Assembly: GCF_047302425.1 (NCBI RefSeq)
Contig: NZ_CP154855.1
Coordinates: 2,294,001-2,358,000 of the forward strand
DNA: 64,000 nucleotides
DNA from: Oceanitalea sp047302425
GTDB taxonomy: Bacteria > Actinomycetota > Actinomycetes > Actinomycetales > Actinomycetaceae
Direction: 5' to 3'
A program made the position numbers and the translations under genes. Positions 8,634 to 16,794 of the stretch are shown here, piece after piece. Each line of letters starts with the position of its first letter. Positions within the stretch are counted from its first letter, which is position 1. The notes below the pieces were generated by a model. That model saw only the letters and a list, made by a program, of their open reading frames with translations, was not told where the DNA came from and did no database searches.

Positions 8634-9524
8634 ATGACCGACCAGACCGACCGCAGCCCGGCACCCGACGATGCCGAGCGCACTCCCGCCATCCTCCTCG
8701 CCGCTTTCGAGGGCTGGAACGATGCCGGGTCCTCCGCCAGTCAGGCGCTGCAGGTGGTCGCCGAGGCGTGGGCTGCCCACGACGTCCACGACCTCGACCC
8801 GCAGGACTTCCACGACTTCCAGGTCAACCGCCCGATGAGCGTGCGCGACGAGGACGGCGTGCGCGTGCTCAAGTGGCCGACGACGACGATCTCCGTGGCC
8901 CGCACGCCCGTCGCCGGCCGCACGGTGCTGCTCGTCCAGGGCATCGAGCCCTCCTTCCGCTGGCTCGACTTCTGCGAGGAGATCCTCGACGTCGCCGAGG
9001 AGTGGGAGGTGGGCAGCGTCGTGAGCATCGGCGCGCTCCTCGCCGATGTCCCGCACACCCGGCCGGTGCCCTGCCAGGTGACGAGCGACGACCCGGGCGT
9101 GCAGGCGCTGCTCGGCGTCGAGGGCTCGGAGTACGAGGGCCCCGCCGGCATCGTCAGCGTCCTCGCCCAGCTCGCCCAGGAGCGCGGCATGCACGCGATG
9201 TCGCTGTGGGCCGCGGTGCCGCACTACGTCGCCCAGCCGCCCTCGCCCAAGGCGACGCTCGCGCTGCTCGGCGCCCTCGAGGAGCTCGTCGGTGAGCCGC
9301 TGCCCCTCGGGGACCTCGTGGAGGAGTCGCGCGCCTGGCAGGCGGGCGTCGACGAGCTGGCCGAGCAGGACCCGGAGGTCGCCGAGTACGTCCGCCAGCT
9401 CGAGGAGGCCAAGGACACCGCCGAGCTGCCCGAGGCCACCGGCGAGGCGATCGCCCGCGAGTTCGAGCGCTACCTGCGCCGACGGGACAAGGGTGGGGGC
9501 ACCCCTCCCCCGCCCGCTCGCTGA
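8634..9524 (+). CDS. PAC2 family protein
   Basis: A 296-residue protein of the PAC2 family (proteasome assembly chaperone 2 fold), the orthologue of mycobacterial Rv2125 by context. The family start AAFEGWNDAGSSAS is at about residue 23, and VLLVQGIEPSFRW and a VSIGALLADVPHTRP segment follow. Actinobacterial members sit near Pup-proteasome genes, but their biochemical role is unsettled. The last 55 bp overlap the convergent BrkB-type gene, so both C-termini are coded on opposite strands of the same DNA. Confidence 0.9.
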   Translation: MTDQTDRSPAPDDAERTPAILLAAFEGWNDAGSSASQALQVVAEAWAAHDVHDLDPQDFHDFQVNRPMSVRDEDGVRVLKWPTTTISVARTPVAGRTVLLVQGIEPSFRWLDFCEEILDVAEEWEVGSVVSIGALLADVPHTRPVPCQVTSDDPGVQALLGVEGSEYEGPAGIVSVLAQLAQERGMHAMSLWAAVPHYVAQPPSPKATLALLGALEELVGEPLPLGDLVEESRAWQAGVDELAEQDPEVAEYVRQLEEAKDTAELPEATGEAIAREFERYLRRRDKGGGTPPPPAR

Positions 9525-10720
9525 GCCAGCTCGGCGTTCACCACCCCGCCGGCGAGCGTGACGATGCTGCTCAGCCACAGCCACACCACCCCGGCGAGGA
9601 CGAGGCCGATCGTCTGCGCCGCGGCCGTGACCGCTGCACCCTCGACGCTCTCCCCGCCCGGCGCACTCGGCCCGGCCACGCGCAGGTAGGCGCTGAACCC
9701 GACGGACACGAGCACGAGCCCCACGGTGCCGACCGCCGCGCCCGGCAGGCAGCGCCGCCACGTCGTCGTGATGTTCGGCCCGTAGCGGTAGACGATGGTG
9801 AGGTACGTCGTCGTCACCACCGCCAGGGCGGGCCACCGCAGCACCGACCAGGCCAGCTCGAAGAAGGCGCCGAGCCCGAGCCGGTCGGCGATCTCCTGCC
9901 CGTCACCGAGCAGCGGGCCGACGACGACGGCGGCCAGGATGGTGAGCAGCGTGACCACAGCGCCGAGCGCGAGGGCGATGCCCAGCGCGTACTGGCCGAC
10001 GAGCCCGCGCCGTTCGGGCACCCGGTAGGCATCGTCGAGTGCGCGGATCGCGGCGCGGAACATGCGGCTGGCGAGCCACAGCGCGACGAGGACGCTGCCG
10101 ACGGCGACGCCGGCGCGCTCCTCGCGCAGCAGGCCCTCGATGAGCGGGGCGAGCACGTCGGCGGCGACCTGCTCGGCGAAGACGGTGGAGACGGCGTCGA
10201 CCAGCGACTCCTCGATGCGCGTCACCGCCTCCTGCCCGACGAGCCGCTCGAGGAAGCCGAGGCTCGCCCCGAGGGCGGTGAGGAGCGGGACGAGGGAGAT
10301 GAGCCCGTAGTACGTCATCTCGGCGGCGAGCCCGGTGACCCGCACCTCCGTCGCCCGCCGCAGCGAGCGGACGACGACGGCGAGCAGGTTCGTCCCCCGC
10401 GGGCCCACGTGGTGCCGCTCGGCCCAGGCCTCGGCCCGCTCGGCCAGGGTGGGCCCGTCCGCGGACCGTTCCCGCAGGGGCATGAGGGTCTGTTCGTTGA
10501 CGACGGCACCGAGCGCCACGAGCGCCGTCGCGCCGACGGTGGCGGGGAGGAGAACCCACCACCCGCCTCCCTGGGCGAGCGGCAGCAGGCCGGCCGCCGC
10601 CGCGCCGAGGACGGCGAGGATCGTCGTCGCCGCGGTGCTCAGCCGATCGCGGACCGGGTCCAGCCGCCGTGCGAGCACCGCTCCGCCCAGCCCGACGAGG
10701 AGGACCGCGACGGGCAGCAC
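9470..10720 (-). CDS. YihY/BrkB family inner-membrane protein
   Basis: A 416-residue polytopic membrane protein of the YihY/BrkB (formerly RNase BN) family. Two short N-terminal segments precede the conserved block: EMTYYGLISLVPLLTALGA opens the domain, and five more membrane helices follow up to VWLWLSSIVTLAGGVVNAE. The likely start is GTG at 10720, only 4 nt after the mshC stop codon, implying translational coupling; the frame stays open further upstream inside mshC. Function uncertain (transport or envelope). The 3' end overlaps PAC2 by 55 bp. Confidence 0.85.
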   Translation of the reverse strand: MLPVAVLLVGLGGAVLARRLDPVRDRLSTAATTILAVLGAAAAGLLPLAQGGGWWVLLPATVGATALVALGAVVNEQTLMPLRERSADGPTLAERAEAWAERHHVGPRGTNLLAVVVRSLRRATEVRVTGLAAEMTYYGLISLVPLLTALGASLGFLERLVGQEAVTRIEESLVDAVSTVFAEQVAADVLAPLIEGLLREERAGVAVGSVLVALWLASRMFRAAIRALDDAYRVPERRGLVGQYALGIALALGAVVTLLTILAAVVVGPLLGDGQEIADRLGLGAFFELAWSVLRWPALAVVTTTYLTIVYRYGPNITTTWRRCLPGAAVGTVGLVLVSVGFSAYLRVAGPSAPGGESVEGAAVTAAAQTIGLVLAGVVWLWLSSIVTLAGGVVNAELAQRAGGGGVPPPLSRRRR

Positions 10721-10724
10721 AGGC

Positions 10725-11999
10725 TCAGGGGGTGACGGCCACGCCGAGGAGGGCGTCGACGGTCCGCGCCGCGAGGGCGGGGCCACGGTCGGACTCGGTG
10801 CGGGCGGCGCCGTCGTCGTACTCCGAGGCGGCCACCCACGCGTCGACGGCGTGGAGGGCGGTGGGGGCGTCGAGGTCGTTGGCGAGGGCGGTGCGGACCT
10901 GCTCGAGCATCCCGGTGGCGTCGAAGCCGCGCTCGGCGGTCATCGCGCGCCGCCACAGGGCGAGGCGCTCGGTCGCGGCCTCGAGCTGCGCGGGGGTGTA
11001 CTCCCAGTCCTCCCGGTAGTGGTGCGCGAGCATGACCAGGCGCACGGCCATCGGGTCGACGCCGGAGGCGACGAGCTGGGAGACGAGGACGAGGTTGCCC
11101 AGCGACTTGCTGATCTTGGCGCCGTCGTAGGCGACCATGCCGCCGTGCGCGTGGACGCCCACGGCGCTGTCGCGGCCGGTGAGCAGCCGCAGGTGGGACT
11201 CGCTGCACGCGTGGTGCGGGAAGACGAGGTCGCTGCCGCCGGCCTGGACCTCGACCGGGACGCCGAGGAACTCGCGCACGATGCTTGCGCACTCGATGTG
11301 CCAGCCGGGACGCCCCACGCCCAGGCTGCGGCCCTCCCACTGCGGCTCGCCCGGGCGCGCGGTGCGCCACAGCAGCGGGTCGAGGGGCTGACGCTTCCCG
11401 GGGCGGTCGGGGTCGCCGCCGCGCTCGGCGAAGAACTCGGCCATCTCGGCGGCGCCGAGGCCGGTCTCGATGGCGAAGCGCGGGTCGGCGGAGATGTCGG
11501 CGTAGACGTCGCCCACGCCGTGGCCCTGCGCGTCGGGCTGGTCCACGCGGTAGGCGGCGCCCTTGGCGAGCAGCTCCTCCACGGCGTCGACGACGAGGGG
11601 GATGGTCTCGACCGCGCCGACGTAGTGGTCGGGCGGGACGACCCGCAGCGCCGTCATGTCGCCGCGGAAGAGGTCGGTCTGCTCGGCGGCGAGCTCGCGC
11701 CAGTCGACGCCGGTGGCCTCGGCCCGCTCGAGGAGCGGGTCGTCGACGTCCGTGACGTTCTGCACGTAGCGGACCTCGCGGCCGGCGTCGCCCCAGGCGC
11801 GGACGAGCAGGTCGAAGGCGAGGTAGGTGTTGGCGTGCCCCAGGTGCGTCGAGTCGTAGGGGGTGATCCCGCAGACGTAGAGGCTCGCCAGTCCTTCCGC
11901 CGCCGTCGCGACGAGCTCGCCCGTACCGGAGTCGGTGAGGCGGACCTGCTGGCCGCGTCCGGGGAGATCGGGAAGGTCGGGGGCAGGCCAGGAGTGCAC
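10725..11999 (-). CDS. mshC: Cysteine--1-D-myo-inosityl 2-amino-2-deoxy-alpha-D-glucopyranoside ligase (MshC)
   Basis: A 424-residue ATP-dependent ligase that joins cysteine to GlcN-inositol in mycothiol synthesis. It is a class I cysteinyl-tRNA synthetase paralogue: HIGH-like motif THLGHA near residue 55, KMSKS-like KISKS near residue 285, and zinc/cysteine-binding residues in YVCGITPYD and WHIECAS. The GTG at 11999 gives the typical N-terminus MHSWPAPDLPDLPGRG and is 7 nt from the -10 box TAGGCT, so it is probably leaderless. The BrkB gene follows within 4 nt. The gene shows that the organism makes mycothiol. Confidence 0.95.
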   Translation of the reverse strand: MHSWPAPDLPDLPGRGQQVRLTDSGTGELVATAAEGLASLYVCGITPYDSTHLGHANTYLAFDLLVRAWGDAGREVRYVQNVTDVDDPLLERAEATGVDWRELAAEQTDLFRGDMTALRVVPPDHYVGAVETIPLVVDAVEELLAKGAAYRVDQPDAQGHGVGDVYADISADPRFAIETGLGAAEMAEFFAERGGDPDRPGKRQPLDPLLWRTARPGEPQWEGRSLGVGRPGWHIECASIVREFLGVPVEVQAGGSDLVFPHHACSESHLRLLTGRDSAVGVHAHGGMVAYDGAKISKSLGNLVLVSQLVASGVDPMAVRLVMLAHHYREDWEYTPAQLEAATERLALWRRAMTAERGFDATGMLEQVRTALANDLDAPTALHAVDAWVAASEYDDGAARTESDRGPALAARTVDALLGVAVTP

Positions 12000-12006
12000 G
12001 AGGGGC

Positions 12007-12012
12007 AGCCTA
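12007..12012 (-). promoter_or_regulatory. -10 element of leaderless promoter, mshC
   Basis: TAGGCT, then 7 nt, then the GTG at 11999. It lies just outside the 3' end of the convergently spaced dioxygenase gene and decides the mshC start. Confidence 0.55.
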
Positions 12013-12016
12013 ACCG

Positions 12017-12931
12017 TCAGTGCGCCGCGGCCACGACTCGGACGAGGTTGCGCCACGGGTCCTCGACCTCGAGGGTGCGACCGTCGTCACGGAAGGCCCA
12101 GCCCTTGGTCCTGAGGCGGTCGGTGAGGGCGCCGATCTCCTCGGCGTCGGGCACGACGATGTCGACGACACCCAGCCCCAGTGCGGGGACGCGCGGACCG
12201 GCGCCGGCGCTGTTCCACGTGTTCATCGCCATGTGGTGGTGGTAGCCGCCGGCGGAGACGAACAGCGCGCTGGGCATCTCGAAGGTCGCCTCGAAGCCGA
12301 GCGTGTCGACGTAGAACTCACGTGCCGTCGTCGTGTCCCCGACCTGGAGGTGCACGTGCCCGACGACGGCGGGGTCCGCCGTCGCCGTGGACAGGCGCCC
12401 GGCGTCGAGGTGCTCGCCGAGGTAGGCGTTAGGGTCCAGGGCGATGGTGTCCATCGCCACCTGGCCGTTCTCCCAGCGCCAGGTGTCGCGGGGGCGGTCG
12501 AGGTAGAGCTCGATGCCGTTGCCCTCGGGGTCGGTGAAGTAGAAGGCCTCGGAGACGAGGTGGTCGGTGCTACCGACGAAGCTCTGCGGCGCGAGGCGCG
12601 CGAGGGAGGCGACGGCGGAGGCCAGGGCGGCGGGGTCCTCGAAGAGGATCGCGGTGTGGAACAGACCCGCGTCGCGGCGGCTGCCGCGCGGCAGGCTCGG
12701 GTCGTGGCGCAGCACGACGATCGGCCGCGTGCCGCGGCCGAGGACGGTCTCGTTGCCCTCGGCGCTGATGACGGTGAGGGCGAGCCCCTCGACGTAGTAC
12801 CGGGTCAGCAGGTCGAGGTCGCCGACGAGCAGGGTGACGGGACCCATCTCGGTGTCGGCGGCGAGAAGGTCCCGGTTGGCGGCGGCACGGGTGTTGGTCC
12901 CGGGCAGGTGCGAGGGCGTGGTGGTCTGCAT
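12017..12931 (-). CDS. Ring-cleaving dioxygenase-type VOC protein (CatE-like)
   Basis: A 304-residue protein with two vicinal-oxygen-chelate modules, as in CatE/MhqO catechol or hydroquinone 2,3-dioxygenases. Metal ligands appear in the second module: VGHVHLQVGD (His) near residue 188, YHHHMAMNTW near 234, and a C-terminal Glu. The first module has the LFHTAILFED and GNGIELYLDRP segments. The ATG at 12931 is 7 nt from a TATGGT -10 box; the ATG at 12943 lies inside the operator palindrome and is less likely. The dyad over the promoter suggests repression, possibly by a MarR-type regulator encoded elsewhere. Confidence 0.85.
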   Translation of the reverse strand: MQTTTPSHLPGTNTRAAANRDLLAADTEMGPVTLLVGDLDLLTRYYVEGLALTVISAEGNETVLGRGTRPIVVLRHDPSLPRGSRRDAGLFHTAILFEDPAALASAVASLARLAPQSFVGSTDHLVSEAFYFTDPEGNGIELYLDRPRDTWRWENGQVAMDTIALDPNAYLGEHLDAGRLSTATADPAVVGHVHLQVGDTTTAREFYVDTLGFEATFEMPSALFVSAGGYHHHMAMNTWNSAGAGPRVPALGLGVVDIVVPDAEEIGALTDRLRTKGWAFRDDGRTLEVEDPWRNLVRVVAAAH

Positions 12932-12938
12932 GGCCACC

Positions 12939-12944
12939 ACCATA
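12939..12944 (-). promoter_or_regulatory. -10 element of leaderless promoter, dioxygenase gene
   Basis: TATGGT, then 7 nt, then the ATG at 12931. It overlaps the edge of the palindrome at 12942-12961. Confidence 0.5.
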
Positions 12945-12961
12945 GTTGATGCGTCAACTAT
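12942..12961. promoter_or_regulatory. Palindromic operator upstream of the dioxygenase gene
   Basis: A perfect inverted repeat, ATAGTTGA - 4 nt - TCAACTAT, covering the core promoter. The shape fits a dimeric winged-helix repressor; MarR-family control is common for this enzyme class. No candidate regulator gene is adjacent. Confidence 0.55.
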
Positions 12962-12994
12962 GTGCGGGAGAGAACCGTCACGTCCGGCCGGCTG

Positions 12995-13855
12995 CTACTC
13001 CGTGCCGGCGGCTCCGAGGGGGTCGAGGAGGCCAGCAGCGACGCCCGCCACTACGAGCGCCGCCAGCACGATCCGGTAGACGACGAAGGGCATGTAGGAG
13101 TACGTCGAGACGATCTTGAGGAAGGCGATGATGACGAGGAAGCCGACGCCGAAGGCGACGACGGTCGCGATCGCCGTCGCCGCGGCACCCGGGGCGTCCG
13201 GGGCGGGGTCGGCGCCCAGGAGCTGGTAGAAACCCGAGCCGAAGACGGCCGGGACCGCCAGGAGGAAGGAGTACCGGGCCGCGGCCTCCCGGGTGTAGCC
13301 GAGGAGGAGCCCCATGGTGATCGTGCCGCCGGAGCGCGAGACGCCCGGCACCAGGGCAAGAGACTGGGCGAGGCCGAAGAGGAGGCCGTCGCGCAGCGTG
13401 AGCTCGCGCAGCTCCTTGCGCTTGCGGCCCCAGCGGTCCGCGACGCCGAGGAGGATCGCGAAGCCGGCGAGCATCGCCGCGGTGATGTACAGGTGGCGCA
13501 GCGAGGTCTCGATCGCGTCCTGGAAGAGCAGGCCGAAGACCACGATCGGCACCGAGCCGATGATGATGTACCAGCCCATCCGGGCGTCGGGGTCATCCTT
13601 GGGCACCGTGCCGCGCCAGGGGCCGACCGGCAGCGCGCCGAACCACGCCCGGATGATCCGCCAGATGTCCTTGCGGAAGTACAGGAGGACCGCCGTCTCG
13701 GTCCCCAGCTGGGTGATGGCCGTGAAGGCCGCCCCGGGGTCACCCCCTCCGGGCAACAGGTCCCCCACGATGCGCAGGTGCGCGCTGGAGGAGATGGGGA
13801 GGAACTCCGTGAGTCCCTGGACCACGCCGAGCACGATTGCTTCCCACCACGTCAC
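12995..13855 (-). CDS. uppP: Undecaprenyl-diphosphatase UppP (BacA)
   Basis: A 286-residue polytopic membrane phosphatase that recycles undecaprenyl pyrophosphate for peptidoglycan synthesis and confers bacitracin tolerance. Signature motifs are GLTEFLPISSSAHL near residue 14 (catalytic Glu and Ser-rich loop) and PGVSRSGGTITMGLLLG near residue 170 (catalytic Arg). About eight membrane segments are seen, and the length is normal. It corresponds by context to Rv2136c. It is divergent from the following aldo/keto reductase gene with only 44 nt between starts. Confidence 0.94.
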   Translation of the reverse strand: MTWWEAIVLGVVQGLTEFLPISSSAHLRIVGDLLPGGGDPGAAFTAITQLGTETAVLLYFRKDIWRIIRAWFGALPVGPWRGTVPKDDPDARMGWYIIIGSVPIVVFGLLFQDAIETSLRHLYITAAMLAGFAILLGVADRWGRKRKELRELTLRDGLLFGLAQSLALVPGVSRSGGTITMGLLLGYTREAAARYSFLLAVPAVFGSGFYQLLGADPAPDAPGAAATAIATVVAFGVGFLVIIAFLKIVSTYSYMPFVVYRIVLAALVVAGVAAGLLDPLGAAGTE

Positions 13856-13886
13856 GAGGGTTCACCTTACGTGCCGCGGGCGCCGG

Positions 13887-13892
13887 TAGCGT
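13887..13892 (+). promoter_or_regulatory. -10 element of leaderless promoter, aldo/keto reductase gene
   Basis: TAGCGT, then 7 nt, then the ATG at 13900. Confidence 0.5.
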
Positions 13893-13899
13893 GAGCGCC

Positions 13900-14838
13900 A
13901 TGGAACTTCGCAGGGCCGGGCGCAGCGGGCTGCTCGTGTCGTCACTCGGGCTGGGCACGATGACCTGGGGGCGGGACACCGACGAGCACGAGGCGGCCGA
14001 GCAGCTGTCGCTGTTCCTCGACGCCGGCGGCACGCTCATCGACACGGCCGCCTCCTACGGGGACGGCGCGGCCGAGTCCCTCCTCGGCAGCCTGCTGGCG
14101 GAGGTCGACCGCCGCGACGTCGTCCTGTGCTCCAAGGCGGGTGTGCGGCACACCTCCCGCGGCAGCCGGCTCGACGCCTCCCGCGCCACGCTCCTCGACA
14201 CCCTCGACGAGTCGCTCGCCGCCCTCGGCACCGACCACCTGGACCTGTGGCTCGTCCAGTCCCACGACGCCGACGCCCCCCTCGAGGAGACGCTGTCCGC
14301 GCTGCGGCACGCCGTCGCCACCGGGCGCACCCGCTACGCCGGCCTGTCCAACCACCCCGCGTGGTACCAGGGCTACGCCGCGGCGAGCCTGGGCGCGGAC
14401 GCGACCGGGCTGGCCGCCGTCGAGGTCGAGTACTCGCTGCTCGAGCGCGGCGTCGAGCAGGAGGTCCTCCCGGGCGCGAGGGCGCTCGGCACGGGGGTGC
14501 TCGCGTGGTCGCCGCTGGGGCGCGGGGTCCTCACCGGCAAGTACCGCAGCACGATCCCGGCGGACTCCCGGGCCGCCTCGCCGCACCTGCGGGGCTTCGT
14601 CGAGCCCTACCTCACCGACCGTGCCCGCGGCGTCGTCGAGGCCGTCGCGACGGCGGCGGACGGGCTGGGGCGCACGCCGCTGGAGGTCGCCCTCGCCTGG
14701 GTGCGCGACGTGCCGGGCGTGAGCTCGGCGATCGTCGGCGCACGGACGGCCGCGCAGCTGCGCGGCGTGCTTGCGGGCGCCGACCTCGAGCTGCCCGACG
14801 CGATCCGCCGGGCGCTGGACGACGTCAGCGCCGCGTGA
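13900..14838 (+). CDS. Aldo/keto reductase
   Basis: A 312-residue NAD(P)H-dependent oxidoreductase of the AKR superfamily, potassium-channel-beta-like (AKR11/12 group). Tetrad residues are Asp and Tyr in LIDTAASYGDGAAESLLG, Lys in VVLCSKAGVRH, and His in LVQSHDADAP. The late motif SSAIVGARTAAQL holds the cofactor. The ATG at 13900 is set by the leaderless promoter; the frame is open further upstream, but that part is antisense to the uppP 5' region. Substrate unknown. Confidence 0.88.
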   Translation: MELRRAGRSGLLVSSLGLGTMTWGRDTDEHEAAEQLSLFLDAGGTLIDTAASYGDGAAESLLGSLLAEVDRRDVVLCSKAGVRHTSRGSRLDASRATLLDTLDESLAALGTDHLDLWLVQSHDADAPLEETLSALRHAVATGRTRYAGLSNHPAWYQGYAAASLGADATGLAAVEVEYSLLERGVEQEVLPGARALGTGVLAWSPLGRGVLTGKYRSTIPADSRAASPHLRGFVEPYLTDRARGVVEAVATAADGLGRTPLEVALAWVRDVPGVSSAIVGARTAAQLRGVLAGADLELPDAIRRALDDVSAA

Positions 14839-14841
14839 CGG

Positions 14842-15108
14842 CTACTCCTCCTCGTCGAGGCTGAAGTCCTCGAGGTCGTCGTCCTCGTCGAGCTCGTCGT
14901 CGTCCTCGTCGCCGTAGGCCTCGAGCGGAACCTCGACCTGGTAGGCGGTGTAGAGGGCGTCGTCGTAGGTGAAGAACGCGTCCTCCACGGTGGCGGCGGC
15001 GTCCTCGATCGCCTGGGACTCGGGGTCCTGCGCACTGCTGGCGAGCTCGAAGTGCGCCTCGAGCGCGGCGATGAAGCGATCCAGAGCGGCGCGCGGGTCG
15101 ATTGACAT
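14842..15108 (-). CDS. Small very acidic protein of unknown function
   Basis: An 88-residue protein whose first 60 residues are helical and whose last 25 are almost all Asp and Glu. I do not recognise a domain. The position between an aldo/keto reductase and a DUF5703 gene is conserved in actinobacteria, where such proteins are sometimes labelled primosomal without evidence. A leaderless promoter (TACGGT, 6 nt, ATG at 15108) supports it as a real gene. It ends 3 nt from the convergent reductase gene. Confidence 0.65.
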   Translation of the reverse strand: MSIDPRAALDRFIAALEAHFELASSAQDPESQAIEDAAATVEDAFFTYDDALYTAYQVEVPLEAYGDEDDDELDEDDDLEDFSLDEEE

Positions 15109-15114
15109 GGGATG

Positions 15115-15120
15115 ACCGTA
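15115..15120 (-). promoter_or_regulatory. -10 element of leaderless promoter, acidic protein gene
   Basis: TACGGT, then 6 nt, then the ATG at 15108. Confidence 0.45.
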
Positions 15121-15175
15121 TCGCGCCTGGTAGTAATGGCACAGCCCGCCCGGGCAGCGGTGACGATGGGAGACA

Positions 15176-15421
15176 ATGGTCTACGACATGGTCTGGTACA
15201 CCCCTGAAACCCCACCCCGTCCCGACGTCCGCAGCGCCTCGCAGTACGAGTTCCGCGTGCTGTCGCTGCCCCCCTCCACCAGCCGCTCCCAGGTGCGGCA
15301 GCTCCTCACCGAGGAGGCCGAGTACGGCCGCTGGGAGCTGGCCCGTACCCGCCTCTACCTGGGCGGCAGCCGCAAGGTGTGGCTGCGCCGCAAGATCATC
15401 AAGGTGCGCAGCACCCTGTAG
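15176..15421 (+). CDS. DUF5703 family protein
   Basis: An 81-residue basic protein matching the actinobacterial DUF5703 family: a YEFRVLSLPP strand near residue 24, then a helix with RWELARTRLYLGGSRKVWLRRK. Function unknown. It is convergent with the M20 peptidase gene, whose stop is 3 nt away. Start at 15176; an in-frame ATG 12 nt later is an alternative. Confidence 0.75.
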   Translation: MVYDMVWYTPETPPRPDVRSASQYEFRVLSLPPSTSRSQVRQLLTEEAEYGRWELARTRLYLGGSRKVWLRRKIIKVRSTL

Positions 15422-15424
15422 CGC

Positions 15425-16732
15425 TCAGGCGGTGCGCAGCAGCCGCTCGAGGACCCTGACCCCGAAGTGGAGCGCGTCCACCGGCACGCGCTCGTCAACG
15501 CCGTGGAACATCCCCGCGAAGTCGAGCTCGGGCGGCAGCTGGAGCGGCGCGAAGCCGTAGCCGGTGATGCCCAGGCGCGCGAGGGACTTGTTGTCGGTGC
15601 CCCCGGAGAGCATGTACGGGAGGACGACGGCGCCCGGGTCCTCGGCGTCGATGGCGGCGACCATGTGGTCGACGAGCTCGCCCTCGAAGGGCACCTCGAG
15701 GGCGACGTCGGCGTGGATCGGCTCGATCCGCACGCCGGGGCCGGCGAGCTCGGTGAGGGTGGCGCGAACCGCCTCCTCCTCGCCGGGCAGGTAGCGCACG
15801 TCGAGGGCGGCCTCCGCGCTGCCCGGGATGACGTTGGCCTTGTACCCCGCGGTGAGCTGCGTGGGGTTCGCGCCGGTGCGCAGGGTGGCGCCGACGAACT
15901 TCTGCGCCGGGCCCAGGGCCCGGACGAGGCGGTCGATGCCCTCGGGGTCCTCCGGGTCGAAGGTGGTGCCGGTGAGGTCGGCGACCCCGCCGAGGAGCTG
16001 GCGCACGGTGCCGGTGAGGTGCAGCGGCCAGGAGTGCGCGCCGATCCGCGCGACGGCGCCCGCGAGGCGGGTGACGGCGTTGTCGGTGTTGACCTGAGAG
16101 CCGTGACCGGCGGTGCCCTCGGCGAGGAGCCGGAGCCAGGCGAGGCCCTTCTCGGCGGTCTGGAGGAGGTAGACACGGCGGCCGTCGACCTCGACGGAGT
16201 AGCCGCCGACCTCGCTGATCGCCTCGGTGGCGCCCTCGAAGAGCTCCGGGCGGTGCTCGACGAGCCAGCGGGCACCCTTGGCGCCACCGGCCTCCTCGTC
16301 GGCGAAGAAGGCGACGACGACGTCGCGCCGCGGCCGCCAGCCGCTGCGGGCCATGTCGCGGACGACCGTGAGGATCATCGCGTCCATGTCCTTCATGTCG
16401 ACGGCGCCGCGGCCCCAGATCATCCCGTCGCGGACCTCCGCACCGAAGGGGTCGACCTGCCAGTCCTCCGCCTGGGCGGGGACGACGTCGGTGTGGCCGT
16501 GCAGCACGAGCGCCGGCAGGGAGGGGTCGGTGCCCTCGATGCGCAGCACGACCGACGCACGGCCCGGCTCGGACTCGATGAGCTCGGGCTCCCAGCCGAC
16601 CTCGGTGAGCAGCTCGGCGACGTACTCCGCGGCCTTGCGCTCCCCCGGGCCCGACCCGTCGCCGTAGTTGGACGTGTCGATCCGGATGAGCCGCCGGCAG
16701 ATCTCGACGACCTCGTCAGTGGGCGCAGTCAT
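15425..16732 (-). CDS. M20 family metallopeptidase (dipeptidase/carboxypeptidase type)
   Basis: A 435-residue di-zinc peptidase, the equivalent of Rv2141c. First zinc ligand and catalytic Asp are in LVLHGHTDVVPA (about residue 75), the bridging Asp in WGRGAVDMKD, and the catalytic Glu pair in FFADEEAGGAKG; the last His is in ALHFGVR near the C-terminus. The lid/dimerisation domain occupies about residues 190-310. The ATG at 16732 lies 7 nt from a TAGGGT -10 box. Cleaves small peptides or N-acyl amino acids; the substrate cannot be read from sequence. Confidence 0.92.
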   Translation of the reverse strand: MTAPTDEVVEICRRLIRIDTSNYGDGSGPGERKAAEYVAELLTEVGWEPELIESEPGRASVVLRIEGTDPSLPALVLHGHTDVVPAQAEDWQVDPFGAEVRDGMIWGRGAVDMKDMDAMILTVVRDMARSGWRPRRDVVVAFFADEEAGGAKGARWLVEHRPELFEGATEAISEVGGYSVEVDGRRVYLLQTAEKGLAWLRLLAEGTAGHGSQVNTDNAVTRLAGAVARIGAHSWPLHLTGTVRQLLGGVADLTGTTFDPEDPEGIDRLVRALGPAQKFVGATLRTGANPTQLTAGYKANVIPGSAEAALDVRYLPGEEEAVRATLTELAGPGVRIEPIHADVALEVPFEGELVDHMVAAIDAEDPGAVVLPYMLSGGTDNKSLARLGITGYGFAPLQLPPELDFAGMFHGVDERVPVDALHFGVRVLERLLRTA

Positions 16733-16739
16733 GCCCCCG

Positions 16740-16745
16740 ACCCTA
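16740..16745 (-). promoter_or_regulatory. -10 element of leaderless promoter, M20 peptidase gene
   Basis: TAGGGT, then 7 nt, then the ATG at 16732. Confidence 0.5.
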
Positions 16746-16794
16746 ACCCGGTGCGCTCGCTCACCCGGCCCCTCCCCTGGCGCGCGGGCGTCTG

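Noticed and set aside
12942..12943. ATG at 12943 as start of the dioxygenase
   Set aside because: It lies inside the operator palindrome and would leave no room for a ribosome site; the ATG at 12931 fits the leaderless rule.
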